The position numbers and the translations under genes are program-made. 61,667 nt of DNA, from positions 1-61,667 of the forward strand of contig CAMWLC010000010.1 of NCBI GenBank assembly GCA_947174995.1, given 5' to 3'. Positions within the stretch are counted from its first letter, which is position 1. Every line of letters begins with the position of its first letter. The stretch comes from an uncultured Porphyromonadaceae bacterium. GTDB taxonomy: Bacteria > Bacteroidota > Bacteroidia > Bacteroidales > Muribaculaceae. This document shows positions 11,001 to 18,624 of the stretch, in pieces. The notes under the pieces were generated by a model. That model saw nothing but the letters and a program-made list of their open reading frames with translations. It made no database searches and had not been told where the DNA came from.

Positions 11001-11046
11001 CGTCGCTTACGGTCCGGCATACCGTGAGATGCTCGTAGATCTCTGA
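8002..11046 (+). CDS. Large secreted protein with two NPCBM-like domains and T9SS-like tail
   Basis: The ATG at 8002 is followed by a signal peptide (MRTITEYTLVLALSAILM..., cleavage near AAAQ) and lies 5 nt after the preceding stop; the same frame is open further upstream but only as a shadow of the first gene. The product is 1014 aa. Two related modules, about residues 126-295 and 493-640, resemble NPCBM/NEW2 carbohydrate-binding modules: the second has YGKGYGVHAAG followed by alternating beta strands and ends CIGAPRFYY. The C-terminal ~70 residues (RVGIYDKKGKKLL... GKYLLTVAYG) look like a T9SS/Por secretion tail. No catalytic domain is recognised. It probably works with the giant upstream protein as a surface glycan- or matrix-binding partner. 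Confidence 0.8.
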   Translation: MRTITEYTLVLALSAILMSPAAVAAQEVKVLTVSAANTSANIKAEIKDATAGDITEVVGRTFRMSTGESTTRTGFETIGDNYISVDLDTSPGNDYFYRLEVTFKDGTTCVTDCFNAGMTEGAVWLSDLEPSATINAKVGYDKVPDGDRMIQIHPASVFEKGVSLRSTTGNTNQQGYVTFNTARQNQYGVNFEYMKFTMGLQAYASGTNDDGTPAASNGYSRIELWINGVRSGSCATYFAYSNPSRGSKVYYHDRTEPNAAGINTVQIRVQNSSTNFDNNIVNTGAARLYYTVPQSEHEAQTITFDTPGGIIHKASPEVALSAYASGRTPVFYSIIQGKEIATLEGNILRPIDGKGGEVVVEAFTFGNDTYGMATATQTYKFNFGPTVEYLSTYSPSNDPGDNTLYLYVEPQGKMIEKLQLDLYDDVRSFNSLGTVDLIAGGLENYATAIPCVYAIPASNNGDGNIVHRLTYKFSGEDEVTGRLFDGAEPFVYMSDLSNINVRVGYNKPYYDEGYGSTETNKLALRNSKYTYGKGYGVHAAGYIETPASLDLSQFSRFRVDVGGQAIANTSRGRIGFNLYNGVSQAYLSTGNVTWDNVYEWDFPLQSTGTGKTLKIEYTDGGDRNANDVVCIGAPRFYYPCEPHAPQTIEWQEEEIVHNYTTTTLPLTAKTSSGLPVIYRVIRGNAYGSIVENDKLKLVLPKEDFDEIEVLVEAYQPGDNEYAPSPVAQCRYRLRRSVVIKKDERVELLGGHDIDELIIFADGKSSGQAVVSSGVVNIDKLVLKYTFTPGVWHHIAFPSDLNLESVSDLKEKGLVFSDDEEAPGTYIIREYSTQSRADDPDGNPWHDLAAPVVEAQKGYIMKVNTAEPMEITFDMHNVALDFESSIRGMRLSVDMSACMPETHHTIYIRPKNVRGNTLRVDMRYVPTDYSGMPLNHAYALKEMRVTRTPVRGGIRLTLSEQSPCRVGIYDKKGKKLLKAVNYVAPMQIDISDLKPGKYLLTVAYGPAYREMLVDL

Positions 11047-11061
11047 TTCACCGAATATCAA

Positions 11062-11110
11062 TGTAATATAAGAATCGGCAGCTTTAAAAGCTGCCGATTT
11101 TTATATTACA
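11062..11110. terminator. Bidirectional terminator between convergent genes
   Basis: A 13-bp perfect stem (11073-11085 with 11087-11099) carries outer 9-bp arms TGTAATATA/TATATTACA separated by a 2-nt mismatch. A-rich and T-rich sides suit termination in both directions, for the secreted-protein operon (+) and miaB (-). Confidence 0.8.
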
Positions 11111-11150
11111 GGATTATTTTGCAGGCTCGAAAGATTTCGCAATCATGCTG

Positions 11151-11166
11151 ACGTGGCGCGCCACGC
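11151..11166. repeat. Intergenic palindrome ACGTGGC family, copy 2
   Basis: The core CGTGGCGCGCCACG (11152-11165) is a perfect palindrome; the outermost pair is mismatched (A/C). It lies between convergent genes, as do two of the other three copies. Confidence 0.65.
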
Positions 11167-11199
11167 CCTTACTTTACGGATTGATTTACGGATGGGGAA

Positions 11200-12564
11200 T
11201 TATACAGGTTCGCCCAGGAGGGTGGCGGAGGTGGCGGAAGTGATACGCACTTTCACGAAGTCGCCGGGACGATGGTCGCCGCGAGGAAAGACCACGGCCT
11301 TGTTCTGCGAGGTGCGCCCCACGAGCTGCTCGCTGCTGCGCTTCGAGGGAGCCTCGGCAAGGACCTCGAAGGTCTTGCCCACATCGCGGAGGTTGCTCTC
11401 CAGCGAAAGCTCGTTCTGCAGGGCTATCATACGGTTGAGACGCTCTATCTTCACCTCCTCCGGCACATTGTCGGGAAGATGCTTGGAGGCAAACGTGCCC
11501 GGACGCTCGGAATACTTGAACATGAAGGCCGAGTCAAAGCCCACCTCGCGCATCAGCGAGAGGGTCTGCTGAAAATCCTCCTCGCTCTCGTTATGGAAGC
11601 CCGTGAACATATCGGTCGAAATTCCCGCGTCGGGAAGGATGCGGCGTATGGCCGCCACACGGTCGAGATACCACTCGCGGGTGTACTTGCGGTTCATGTC
11701 CTTGAGCACGCTGTCGCTTCCGCTCTGCACGGGCAGATGGATGTGACGCGCGATGTTGGCGTGGCGTGCCATAGCCTCCAGCGTGGAGTCGTCCATATCC
11801 TTGGGGTGGGAGGTGGTGAAACGCACGCGCATGTCGGGGGCAGCCTCGGCCACCATCTCCAGCAGGTCGGCGAAACGCGTTATCCTACCCTCTTCATCCT
11901 TGAAGCTGTATGAATCCACGTTCTGGCCCAGCAGAGTCACCTCTTTGAACCCTCGTGCCCGCAGGTCCGAAAGCTCGCGCAAGATGCTCTGCGGCTCCCG
12001 CGAGCGCTCGCGTCCGCGCGTGTAAGGCACGATGCAGTAGGAGCAGAAATTGTTGCATCCGCGCATGATGGAGATGAATCCCCCCACCCCGCCGCCGATG
12101 CGGCGCGGAAGCACATCGCGGTAGGTCTCCGTGGTGCTCAGTTCGATATTGATGGCCTTCTCCCCCGTTTCCGCGGCTCCGATGAGATTGGGGAGATCGA
12201 GATATGCGTCGGGACCGGCCACGACATCCACGCCGTAGTCATCGATGAGCTTCCGCTTGAGGCGCTCGGCCATACATCCGATGACGCAGATGATGATCTG
12301 CCGCCCCAGACGCCGGCGCAGTGCCTGCCAATAGGAGATGCGGCCGTAGATCTTCTGCTCCGCGTTGTCGCGTATGGAGCAGGTGTTGATCACCACGGCG
12401 GCGGCCTGTGTATCCGTTTCCGTCAGGGAATACCCGGCCATCTCCATCATCGAGGCCACCACTTCGGAATCCGCCACATTCATCTGGCATCCGTAGGTCT
12501 CGATGCGCACTTTGCGGGAGGCAGTGCATTTTTTATCGTTATTCGGTAAAAAAAATGGCTTCAT
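11200..12564 (-). CDS. miaB: tRNA-2-methylthio-N6-dimethylallyladenosine synthase MiaB
   Basis: This radical-SAM methylthiotransferase converts i6A37 to ms2i6A37 in tRNAs. The 454-aa product has the N-terminal UPF0004 domain with three cluster-ligand cysteines (C26, C62, C97), then the radical-SAM motif RGCNNFCSYC with C170, C174 and C177, and a C-terminal TRAM-like region ending SATSATLLGEPV. The length fits the family and the domains are intact. It is transcribed divergently from the CoA-transferase gene; its predicted promoter (12600-12630) overlaps that of its neighbour. Confidence 0.95.
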   Translation of the reverse strand: MKPFFLPNNDKKCTASRKVRIETYGCQMNVADSEVVASMMEMAGYSLTETDTQAAAVVINTCSIRDNAEQKIYGRISYWQALRRRLGRQIIICVIGCMAERLKRKLIDDYGVDVVAGPDAYLDLPNLIGAAETGEKAINIELSTTETYRDVLPRRIGGGVGGFISIMRGCNNFCSYCIVPYTRGRERSREPQSILRELSDLRARGFKEVTLLGQNVDSYSFKDEEGRITRFADLLEMVAEAAPDMRVRFTTSHPKDMDDSTLEAMARHANIARHIHLPVQSGSDSVLKDMNRKYTREWYLDRVAAIRRILPDAGISTDMFTGFHNESEEDFQQTLSLMREVGFDSAFMFKYSERPGTFASKHLPDNVPEEVKIERLNRMIALQNELSLESNLRDVGKTFEVLAEAPSKRSSEQLVGRTSQNKAVVFPRGDHRPGDFVKVRITSATSATLLGEPV

Positions 12565-12589
12565 TTTCTTGTAATTCGGTTTTTATCAT

Positions 12590-12630
12590 TAATTTTGTGC
12601 AAATTTACCATTAAAATCTAAGCGTTACAA
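12590..12630. promoter_or_regulatory. Interlocked divergent promoters of miaB and the CoA-transferase gene
   Basis: On the + strand, -7 TAATTTTG lies at 12590-12597 with TTG at 12569-12571 (18-nt spacing). On the - strand, -7 TAAATTTG lies at 12600-12607 with TTG at 12628-12630 (20-nt spacing). The two -7 elements are 2 bp apart, so polymerase probably cannot occupy both at once. The miaB -33 element abuts the start codon of the neighbouring gene at 12631. Confidence 0.6.
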
Positions 12631-14133
12631 ATGAGTATCCCTTTTATTACAGCTGAAGAAGCTGCCTCTCACATTAAAAACGGAGACAATGTGGGGTTCT
12701 CCGGCTTCACCGCCTCCGGTACTCCGAAAGTTGTAACTGTAGCCCTCGCCAAGCGTGCGAAGGAACTCCATGAAAAAGGCGAACCTTTCAAGATCAATCT
12801 CTTCACCGGCGCCTCGACCAACGATCATGTAGACGGCGAACTTGCACGTGCGGACGCCATCGCCATCCGCACCCCCTATCAGAGCCACCCGGACGCGCGT
12901 AAACTCGCCAACTCGGGCCACATGAACTACTTCGACACCCATCTCTCCCACGTCTCGCAGGATCTGCGCTACGGATTCTACGGTGACATCGACGTGGCCG
13001 TGATCGAGGTGACCGAGATGAGCCCCAACGGCGAGCTGATTCTCGGAGCCGGTCTGGGCATGACCCCGACCCTGGCGATGATGGCAAAAAAGGTCATCAT
13101 CGAGTACAGTTCATACTATCAGACCTCATTCCGCGGCTTCCACGACAACTACGTGCCCCTGGATCCCCCCCACCGCCGCGAGATCCCCATCTACAAGCCC
13201 TCCGATCGCATCGGCAGCACCGTGGTCAAGGTTGATCCGTCCAAGATCATCGGCGTGGTTCCCTCCAACGCCTCGGAGAGCATCAAGCCCTTCACTGCCA
13301 CCGACGAGGTGACGCAGCGCATCGGCGACAACGTTTGTCACTTCCTGGCCGAGCAGCTCCGCATGGGCAAGATGCCCAAGGAATTCCTCCCCATCCAGTC
13401 AGGCGTAGGCAACGTGGCCAATGCCGTGCTCTACGGTCTGGGCGAGAACCCCGACATCCCGCAGTTCGAGATGTACACCGAGGTGATCCAGGATGCCGTG
13501 ATGAAGCTCATGGAGGAGGGAAAATGCAAGTTCGCATCCACCTGCGCACTTACATTCTCCGACGACGCCATGCTTGAGTTCATGGGCAACATCGACTTCT
13601 TCCGCGACAAGATCCTGATGCGTCCCGGCGAGATCTCCAACTCTCCCGAGGTGGTGCGCCGACTGGGCCTCATAGCCATGAACACCGCCCTGGAGGCTGA
13701 CATCTTCGGCAACGTCAACTCCACCCACGTGCTCGGCACGAAGATGATGAACGGAATCGGCGGCTCGGGCGACTTCTGCCGCAACGCCTACCTCTCCATC
13801 TTCTCCTGCCCCTCGATTCAGAAGGGTGGCAAGATTTCGGCCATCGTCCCGATGGTGTCTCACGTCGATCACAGCGAACACTCCGTCAAGGTGCTCGTCA
13901 CCGAGCAGGGTGTGGCTGACCTCCGCGGCAAGGATCCGCGCCAGCGTGCAGAGACCATCATCGAGAACTGCGCCCACCCGATGTTCAAGGAGCTGCTCTG
14001 GGATTACGTCAAGCTCGCCACTAAGAGCGGTATCCCCCACACTCCCCACTACCTCAAGGCCGCTTTCGCCTTGCACCAGACCTTCATGGAGTGTGGCGAC
14101 ATGAGCCAGACCGACCTCGCCCGTTTCGAGTGA
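12631..14133 (+). CDS. Acetyl-CoA hydrolase/transferase family protein (probable succinate:CoA transferase)
   Basis: This 500-aa class I CoA-transferase covers the full length of the acetyl-CoA hydrolase/transferase family. The active-site glutamate is visible in MYTEVIQD (E284), which forms the glutamyl-CoA thioester in this family. Other conserved stretches are GFTASGTPK near residue 24, PNGELILGAGLGMTP near 132, and IGGSGDFCRNAYLS in the C-terminal half. In Bacteroidales such enzymes interconvert succinyl-, propionyl- and acetyl-CoA during succinate/propionate and acetate production; substrate specificity cannot be read from sequence alone. The gene is monocistronic, with a promoter interlocked with that of miaB and a long perfect hairpin downstream. 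Confidence 0.88.
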   Translation: MSIPFITAEEAASHIKNGDNVGFSGFTASGTPKVVTVALAKRAKELHEKGEPFKINLFTGASTNDHVDGELARADAIAIRTPYQSHPDARKLANSGHMNYFDTHLSHVSQDLRYGFYGDIDVAVIEVTEMSPNGELILGAGLGMTPTLAMMAKKVIIEYSSYYQTSFRGFHDNYVPLDPPHRREIPIYKPSDRIGSTVVKVDPSKIIGVVPSNASESIKPFTATDEVTQRIGDNVCHFLAEQLRMGKMPKEFLPIQSGVGNVANAVLYGLGENPDIPQFEMYTEVIQDAVMKLMEEGKCKFASTCALTFSDDAMLEFMGNIDFFRDKILMRPGEISNSPEVVRRLGLIAMNTALEADIFGNVNSTHVLGTKMMNGIGGSGDFCRNAYLSIFSCPSIQKGGKISAIVPMVSHVDHSEHSVKVLVTEQGVADLRGKDPRQRAETIIENCAHPMFKELLWDYVKLATKSGIPHTPHYLKAAFALHQTFMECGDMSQTDLARFE

Positions 14134-14332
14134 TCTCACCCGGACTCACCACATACCGCATCCCGCAGACCTGCACAGCGTCTGCGGGATGCAGTGTAAA
14201 ATCAGCGGCAAAAACAAGCCCAAAACCTTGGAAAACCGGTATAATATATTTTCCTTGGCAAATCAACCATTGGGATTTTGAACATACCTCGCTATCTGTC
14301 GGAGTATTAAACAGAGTACTATCAGCACAATA

Positions 14333-14408
14333 GAGGAGGCCTCCCATAAACTGACCCCTGAAAGTCATTTGTTTAACTTTCAGGGGTCAGTTTATGGGAG
14401 GCCTCCTC
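14333..14408. terminator. Very long perfect hairpin between convergent genes
   Basis: Two perfect 33-bp arms (14333-14365 and 14376-14408) are separated by a 10-nt loop (CATTTGTTTA). The outer ends read GAGGAGGC/GCCTCCTC, shared with hairpins at 30818-30840, 30891-30911 and 38048-38125. It lies between the CoA-transferase gene (+) and the GH31 gene (-), whose stop is 4 nt away, so it probably terminates both. It is far longer than an ordinary terminator and lacks a clear T tract, so it may also be a repeat element. Confidence 0.75.
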
Positions 14409-14412
14409 AGCT

Positions 14413-16851
14413 TTATTTGGCGGTCAGCTCGGTGACACCGTATTCCCAAGGGAGCCGCAGCCACAGCGTGCGCGTGGCGGCGTCGTAGCTCCAGCCGCTC
14501 TGGCGGATGGCTTTCACCGATACACATTCAGGCATAGGCACTCCGTTGGAGGCGGTCACGGTCTTCGGTTTCTTCACGCCGATTACCTCGAAGGTCAGCT
14601 GCCGGAAGGGGGGCATGCCTTCATAGCCGTTACCCGAACTGCTCAGGCGGATATGCACTTCCCCTCCCTGGTCGCATCCGGAGAAGGTGGTCAGCTGATA
14701 GGCCCCGTCCTCGAGCGATGTAGGAGACTTGCGGTCGTCATCAAAAAGGGTGTATTCCGTCCACTCCTTGGCCGGGAAGAATTTCACGGTCAGGGTCGAG
14801 GGGTCATATTGCGTGACATTATCGATGGGACGGTCATACTGCGGTATGAACGCGCCCCGGCGCACGAAGAGGGGCAGACGGTCAAGAGGAGCCTTGACCG
14901 TGGCCGTGGTGCCTCCGCGGTAGCTCAGCGAGGGATTCCACCAGTCGATCCAGTGCCCTTCAGGGAAGAGCACCTTGCGCTGGCGCGCCCCCTTGGTGAG
15001 CACGGGAGCCACGAGCACATCGTCACCCCAGAGATATTCGTCCTGCACGTCGGAATACTTCTCCTGCGTGTCGCCCCGGAAATTCAGAGGGCGCGCCAGG
15101 GGGAGTCCCTGCGAGGCGTTCTCGTATGCGAGCGTATAGTTGTAGGGAAGCCATTCGTAGCGCATCTTGATATACTTCTTGAGTATATCCTCGGATGCGG
15201 GATAATGGTATGGCTCCGCCTTCACGGTGGAGTGCGTGCGAAGCATGGGGGTGAAGGCTCCCATCTGGAGCCATCGCACATACAACTCCTCGTCCGTAGG
15301 GTGGGCGGGATCCACGGCGAAGCCCCCGACATCGCTGCTCATGTATCCCAAGCCTGAGAGTCCGGCGGAGAGCATGAGGTTGATCTGAGGCACGAAGCCT
15401 CCCCAGGAACGGGAGACGTCCGTGGTCCAGGGAAACACGCCGTAACGCTGCAGACCCGCCGTGCCGCCACGCATCATCAGCATGGGGCGCATGTCGGGAT
15501 AATCCTTGCGCAGACCCTCGTGGATGATACGCGACCACTCGTTGCCGTAGACGTTGTGATACTGCTCGGCCGTCATGCCGTTGGCATGGCGTATGGTGGA
15601 GGGATGTACCTCCGGCTCGCCCAGGTCGCCCCACCATCCGGCCACACCCTCGGAAGTGAGGTCACGGTATCGGTCCCAATACCAGGCGCGGGTGGCGGGA
15701 TTGCTGACATCAAACATTCCGGCCTCGCCGACCCAGGTGGTCACGTCATGCGGACGCCCTTCGTCATCACGCGTCAGCATATCTCCGGCGGCGAGGATGT
15801 TGTAGTTGTCGATGGCTCCCTGCTTGTTGATATAAGGCTGGGAGATGAGCACCATATTGACCCCCTTGGTCTTGAGGTCGGAAAGCATCTTGCGGTGGTC
15901 GGGCCACTGCTCCTTGTTCCACTCCAGACGTCCCATGTCCTCCTCCTTGCCATACCAGTAGAGGTCGAGCACCATGCCGTCCACGGGATAGCCCCGTGTC
16001 TTGAGCGTATCGATGACACCTTCGGCCTCGGCCTGCGTGCGGTAGCCGTACTTGGAGGTGATGTATCCCAGGGTCCAGAGCGGGGGGAGGTGCTGGCGTC
16101 CCGTGAGACGCGTCAGGCCCTCTGTGGCTCCGGCCATGTCACCCTCGCCGTCGATGAAGTAGTAGGAGAGGCCGAAAGGGGACTCGGCGCGGTAGAGGAG
16201 CGTGTCTGAGCCGAGCTGCAGGGAGGCGCGGGTGTGGTCGTCGAAGAGGATGCCGTAGCCGCGGTCGCTGACTATGTATGGCACGGAGATGCCCATCTGC
16301 GAGATGCGCGGGTCTCCGGCGGTGTAGCCGTAGTTCTGGCGGTTGTACATGCTCAGCGAGTCGCCGTTGAGGCGCATGCGGTGGCCGCGCTCACCGGCTC
16401 CGTAGTAGTTGTCACCCTCGGTGGCGAGCAGCGAGACGGTCTTGATGTCCGGGTCGGAGTTATCCACTCCCCCGGCCTCGGCGAGAAGCAGAGATCCATT
16501 GGAGTTGAGAAACGACACCTTGCCCGTCCGGCGGTCAACCGATGCCGTGGTGACGGGTGAGGAGATGAAGATGGTGGCGGGTGTGGCCGTGATCTTCACT
16601 CCGGGGGCTTCCGGCTCCAGCACGGCGCTCTGTGAACGCAGGAACTGCGGCGCGGGGGTGCCCTGCGGCAGACGCGTGACGCAGAATATGTCATCGGCCA
16701 CGGGGAGCACGCACACTGTGCCCTTAGGGGTCGATACGTATATACTGCCGTCCGCTCCCGTGGTGAAGGCACCCGGAGCGGGGCTCTGCGCCGCTCCGGC
16801 CGCGATGGCGAGTCCGGTGGCGGCGGTCAGGGAAAGCAACAGCGTCCTCAT
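14413..16851 (-). CDS. Secreted GH31 glycosidase (alpha-glucosidase/alpha-xylosidase type)
   Basis: The 812-aa product has a signal peptide (MRTLLLSLTAATGLAIAAGA), an N-terminal galactose-mutarotase-like beta domain with DNYYGAGERG near residue 147, the (beta/alpha)8 barrel from about residue 255 and a C-terminal beta domain. The predicted nucleophile is D409 in WWGDLGEPE and the acid/base D478 in PWTTDVSRSWGG, both in the expected GH31 positions. GH31 enzymes cleave non-reducing alpha-linked glucose or xylose, or transglycosylate; which applies here is unknown. It is probably periplasmic. The start codon overlaps the stop of the upstream dehydrogenase (ATGA), so translation is coupled to a cytoplasmic polyamine enzyme, an unexpected partner. 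Confidence 0.9.
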   Translation of the reverse strand: MRTLLLSLTAATGLAIAAGAAQSPAPGAFTTGADGSIYVSTPKGTVCVLPVADDIFCVTRLPQGTPAPQFLRSQSAVLEPEAPGVKITATPATIFISSPVTTASVDRRTGKVSFLNSNGSLLLAEAGGVDNSDPDIKTVSLLATEGDNYYGAGERGHRMRLNGDSLSMYNRQNYGYTAGDPRISQMGISVPYIVSDRGYGILFDDHTRASLQLGSDTLLYRAESPFGLSYYFIDGEGDMAGATEGLTRLTGRQHLPPLWTLGYITSKYGYRTQAEAEGVIDTLKTRGYPVDGMVLDLYWYGKEEDMGRLEWNKEQWPDHRKMLSDLKTKGVNMVLISQPYINKQGAIDNYNILAAGDMLTRDDEGRPHDVTTWVGEAGMFDVSNPATRAWYWDRYRDLTSEGVAGWWGDLGEPEVHPSTIRHANGMTAEQYHNVYGNEWSRIIHEGLRKDYPDMRPMLMMRGGTAGLQRYGVFPWTTDVSRSWGGFVPQINLMLSAGLSGLGYMSSDVGGFAVDPAHPTDEELYVRWLQMGAFTPMLRTHSTVKAEPYHYPASEDILKKYIKMRYEWLPYNYTLAYENASQGLPLARPLNFRGDTQEKYSDVQDEYLWGDDVLVAPVLTKGARQRKVLFPEGHWIDWWNPSLSYRGGTTATVKAPLDRLPLFVRRGAFIPQYDRPIDNVTQYDPSTLTVKFFPAKEWTEYTLFDDDRKSPTSLEDGAYQLTTFSGCDQGGEVHIRLSSSGNGYEGMPPFRQLTFEVIGVKKPKTVTASNGVPMPECVSVKAIRQSGWSYDAATRTLWLRLPWEYGVTELTAK

Positions 16852-18050
16852 GCCTCAAGCTCGATGTCTTCGTCAACGATTACATGCCAGGGCAGTCCGT
16901 TGGCGGCCAGGGTCTCCAGGAAGGGATCCGGATCGAACTCCTCTACGTTGTGCACGCCCGGCTTCACCCACTTTCCGGTCAGGAACATCATGGCTCCCAC
17001 CATGGCAGGCACACCCGTGGTGTAGCTGACGGCCTGCGCCCCGGTCTCCTTGTAGGACGCCTCGTGAGAGCAGTTGTTGTAGATATAGTAGGTCGATTCG
17101 TTGCCCTCCTTATCAAGACCGCGGATACGGCATCCGATCGAGGTCTCGCCCGTGTAGTTCTCTCCGAGCGAACCGGGATCGGGAAGCACGGCCTTGAGGA
17201 ACTGAATGGGCACTATCTCCCGGCCGTTGTACATCACCGGGTCTATACGTGCCATGCCTATATCCTGGATTACACGCAGATGGGTGAGGTATTCCTGGCC
17301 GAAAGTCATCCAGAAGCGGGCGCGGCGGATAGTGGGGAAGTTCTGCACGAGCGACTCCAGCTCCTCATGATAGAGCAGGTATGACTCACGCTCGCCGATA
17401 TTGGGATAATTGAGGGGACGGTGGATTTCCAGATTCTCCGTTTCCACCCACTTGCCATCCTCCCAGTATTTACCTTTCTGGGTGATTTCGCGGATGTTGA
17501 TTTCGGGATTGAAATTGGTGGCGAAGGCCTTGCCGTGGTTGCCGGCATTGCAGTCCACGATGTCGAGATAGCGCATCTCCGAGAAGTGATGTTTGGCGGC
17601 GTAGGCCACGAAGACAGCCGAGACACCGGGGTCGAAACCGCATCCGAGGATAGCGGTGAGTCCGGCCTTCTCGAAGCGCTCGCGGTAGGCCCACTGCCAG
17701 GAATACTCGAAGTGGGCCTCATCCTTTGGCTCGTAATTGGCCGTGTCGAGATAGTTCACCCCCGTCTGCAGGCAGGCCTCCATGATGGTGAGGTCCTGAT
17801 AAGGGAGGGCCACATTGATGCAGATGTCGGGACGGTGGCGGCGGAAGAGTTCCACGAGTTCCTCCACGGAGTCGGCGTCCACGCGGTCAGTGACAATGTT
17901 GGGGGAGCCTATGCTTGCCGCCAAGCGGTCACATTTCTCCTTGGTGCGCGAGGCGATGACGATCTCGTCAAACACCTCGGGATGCCGGGCGCACTTGTGG
18001 GCCACTACCGTGCCCACGCCTCCGGCGCCGATAATCAGTACTTTTCCCAT
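16848..18050 (-). CDS. Saccharopine dehydrogenase family; probable carboxynorspermidine dehydrogenase
   Basis: The 400-aa protein starts with a Rossmann dinucleotide-binding motif (VLIIGAGGVGTVV) and follows the saccharopine-dehydrogenase fold, with ILGCGFDPGVSAVF near residue 155 and a C-terminal catalytic domain containing NNCSHEASY and TGVPAMVGAMM. The length and these motifs fit carboxy(nor)spermidine dehydrogenase, which reductively condenses aspartate semialdehyde with a diamine in the alternative spermidine pathway common in Bacteroidota; the carboxyspermidine decarboxylase partner is not in this window. A lysine-pathway role is less likely. It is the first gene of a two-gene unit with the GH31 gene (4-nt overlap). 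Confidence 0.82.
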   Translation of the reverse strand: MGKVLIIGAGGVGTVVAHKCARHPEVFDEIVIASRTKEKCDRLAASIGSPNIVTDRVDADSVEELVELFRRHRPDICINVALPYQDLTIMEACLQTGVNYLDTANYEPKDEAHFEYSWQWAYRERFEKAGLTAILGCGFDPGVSAVFVAYAAKHHFSEMRYLDIVDCNAGNHGKAFATNFNPEINIREITQKGKYWEDGKWVETENLEIHRPLNYPNIGERESYLLYHEELESLVQNFPTIRRARFWMTFGQEYLTHLRVIQDIGMARIDPVMYNGREIVPIQFLKAVLPDPGSLGENYTGETSIGCRIRGLDKEGNESTYYIYNNCSHEASYKETGAQAVSYTTGVPAMVGAMMFLTGKWVKPGVHNVEEFDPDPFLETLAANGLPWHVIVDEDIELEA

Positions 18051-18112
18051 TGATGTATTATATTTTGATTGAATTTATTCTATTGCTTAACGTACTCTTT
18101 GGTTTGGAGTGG

Positions 18113-18499
18113 AAGTAGTTCTTAAAAATAAAACGATAAGTAAGTGTTCAAATTTAAACGATATAATCAAAAGTAAGTGCTCACTTGATCTTTTATACAA
18201 TCTGCGGCTTCTTTTTTGCCGCTTTCAGCTTGTCGCTCAGTCGCATAGCTCGCTATGCTCCCTCTCTCCGCACAGAAATCGTCTAAAAAACAGGCTCGCA
18301 TATTGTATAAATTAAATTTGAACACTTACTTATTTGTTTTAATGCAGCTCTATGAAATCTTGAACCATAAAATTTGCTGTTTTTGGCCGCTTTGAGCTTG
18401 TCATTCAGTCGAATACATACGTATTCTCCCTCATTCCGCACTCAAATCGCCTCAAAAACATCTAAATTTTATGTGTTCATTTATTTTTAAGAACTACTT
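18113..18499. repeat. Nested inverted-repeat element with two diverged palindromic modules
   Basis: A 387-bp AT-rich non-coding element in the gap 18051-18624. The outer arms are a perfect 20-bp inverted repeat (18113-18132 and 18480-18499, starting AAGTAGTTCTTAAAAA). Inside are a perfect 22-bp inverted repeat (18136-18157 and 18312-18333) and a 12/13-bp pair (18194-18206 and 18297-18309) around module 1. Module 2 has its own 10-bp arms (18366-18375 and 18464-18473). Each module contains AGCTTGTC, then TCAGTCG running into a 16-nt palindrome, TCCCTC and TCCGCAC. The palindromes differ (GCATAGCTCGCTATGC at 18243-18258, GAATACATACGTATTC at 18411-18426) but both keep pairing. No transposase or ORF is present. 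It could be a MITE-like element or a structured regulatory element. Confidence 0.75.
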
Positions 18500-18624
18500 G
18501 CTTAATGCAATGAATTTACAAAATTAACAAATCCCCGTTATTTAAACAATACCGCATCCCCATTATCGTTGAAATTTATAGCGGGCCAGGGGTAATGGAG
18601 GGACGGGGTCTTATCAATCTGTGT

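Noticed and set aside
18113-18499. Insertion sequence with transposase
   Set aside because: The inverted repeats enclose less than 350 bp with no transposase frame, so at most it is a non-autonomous element.
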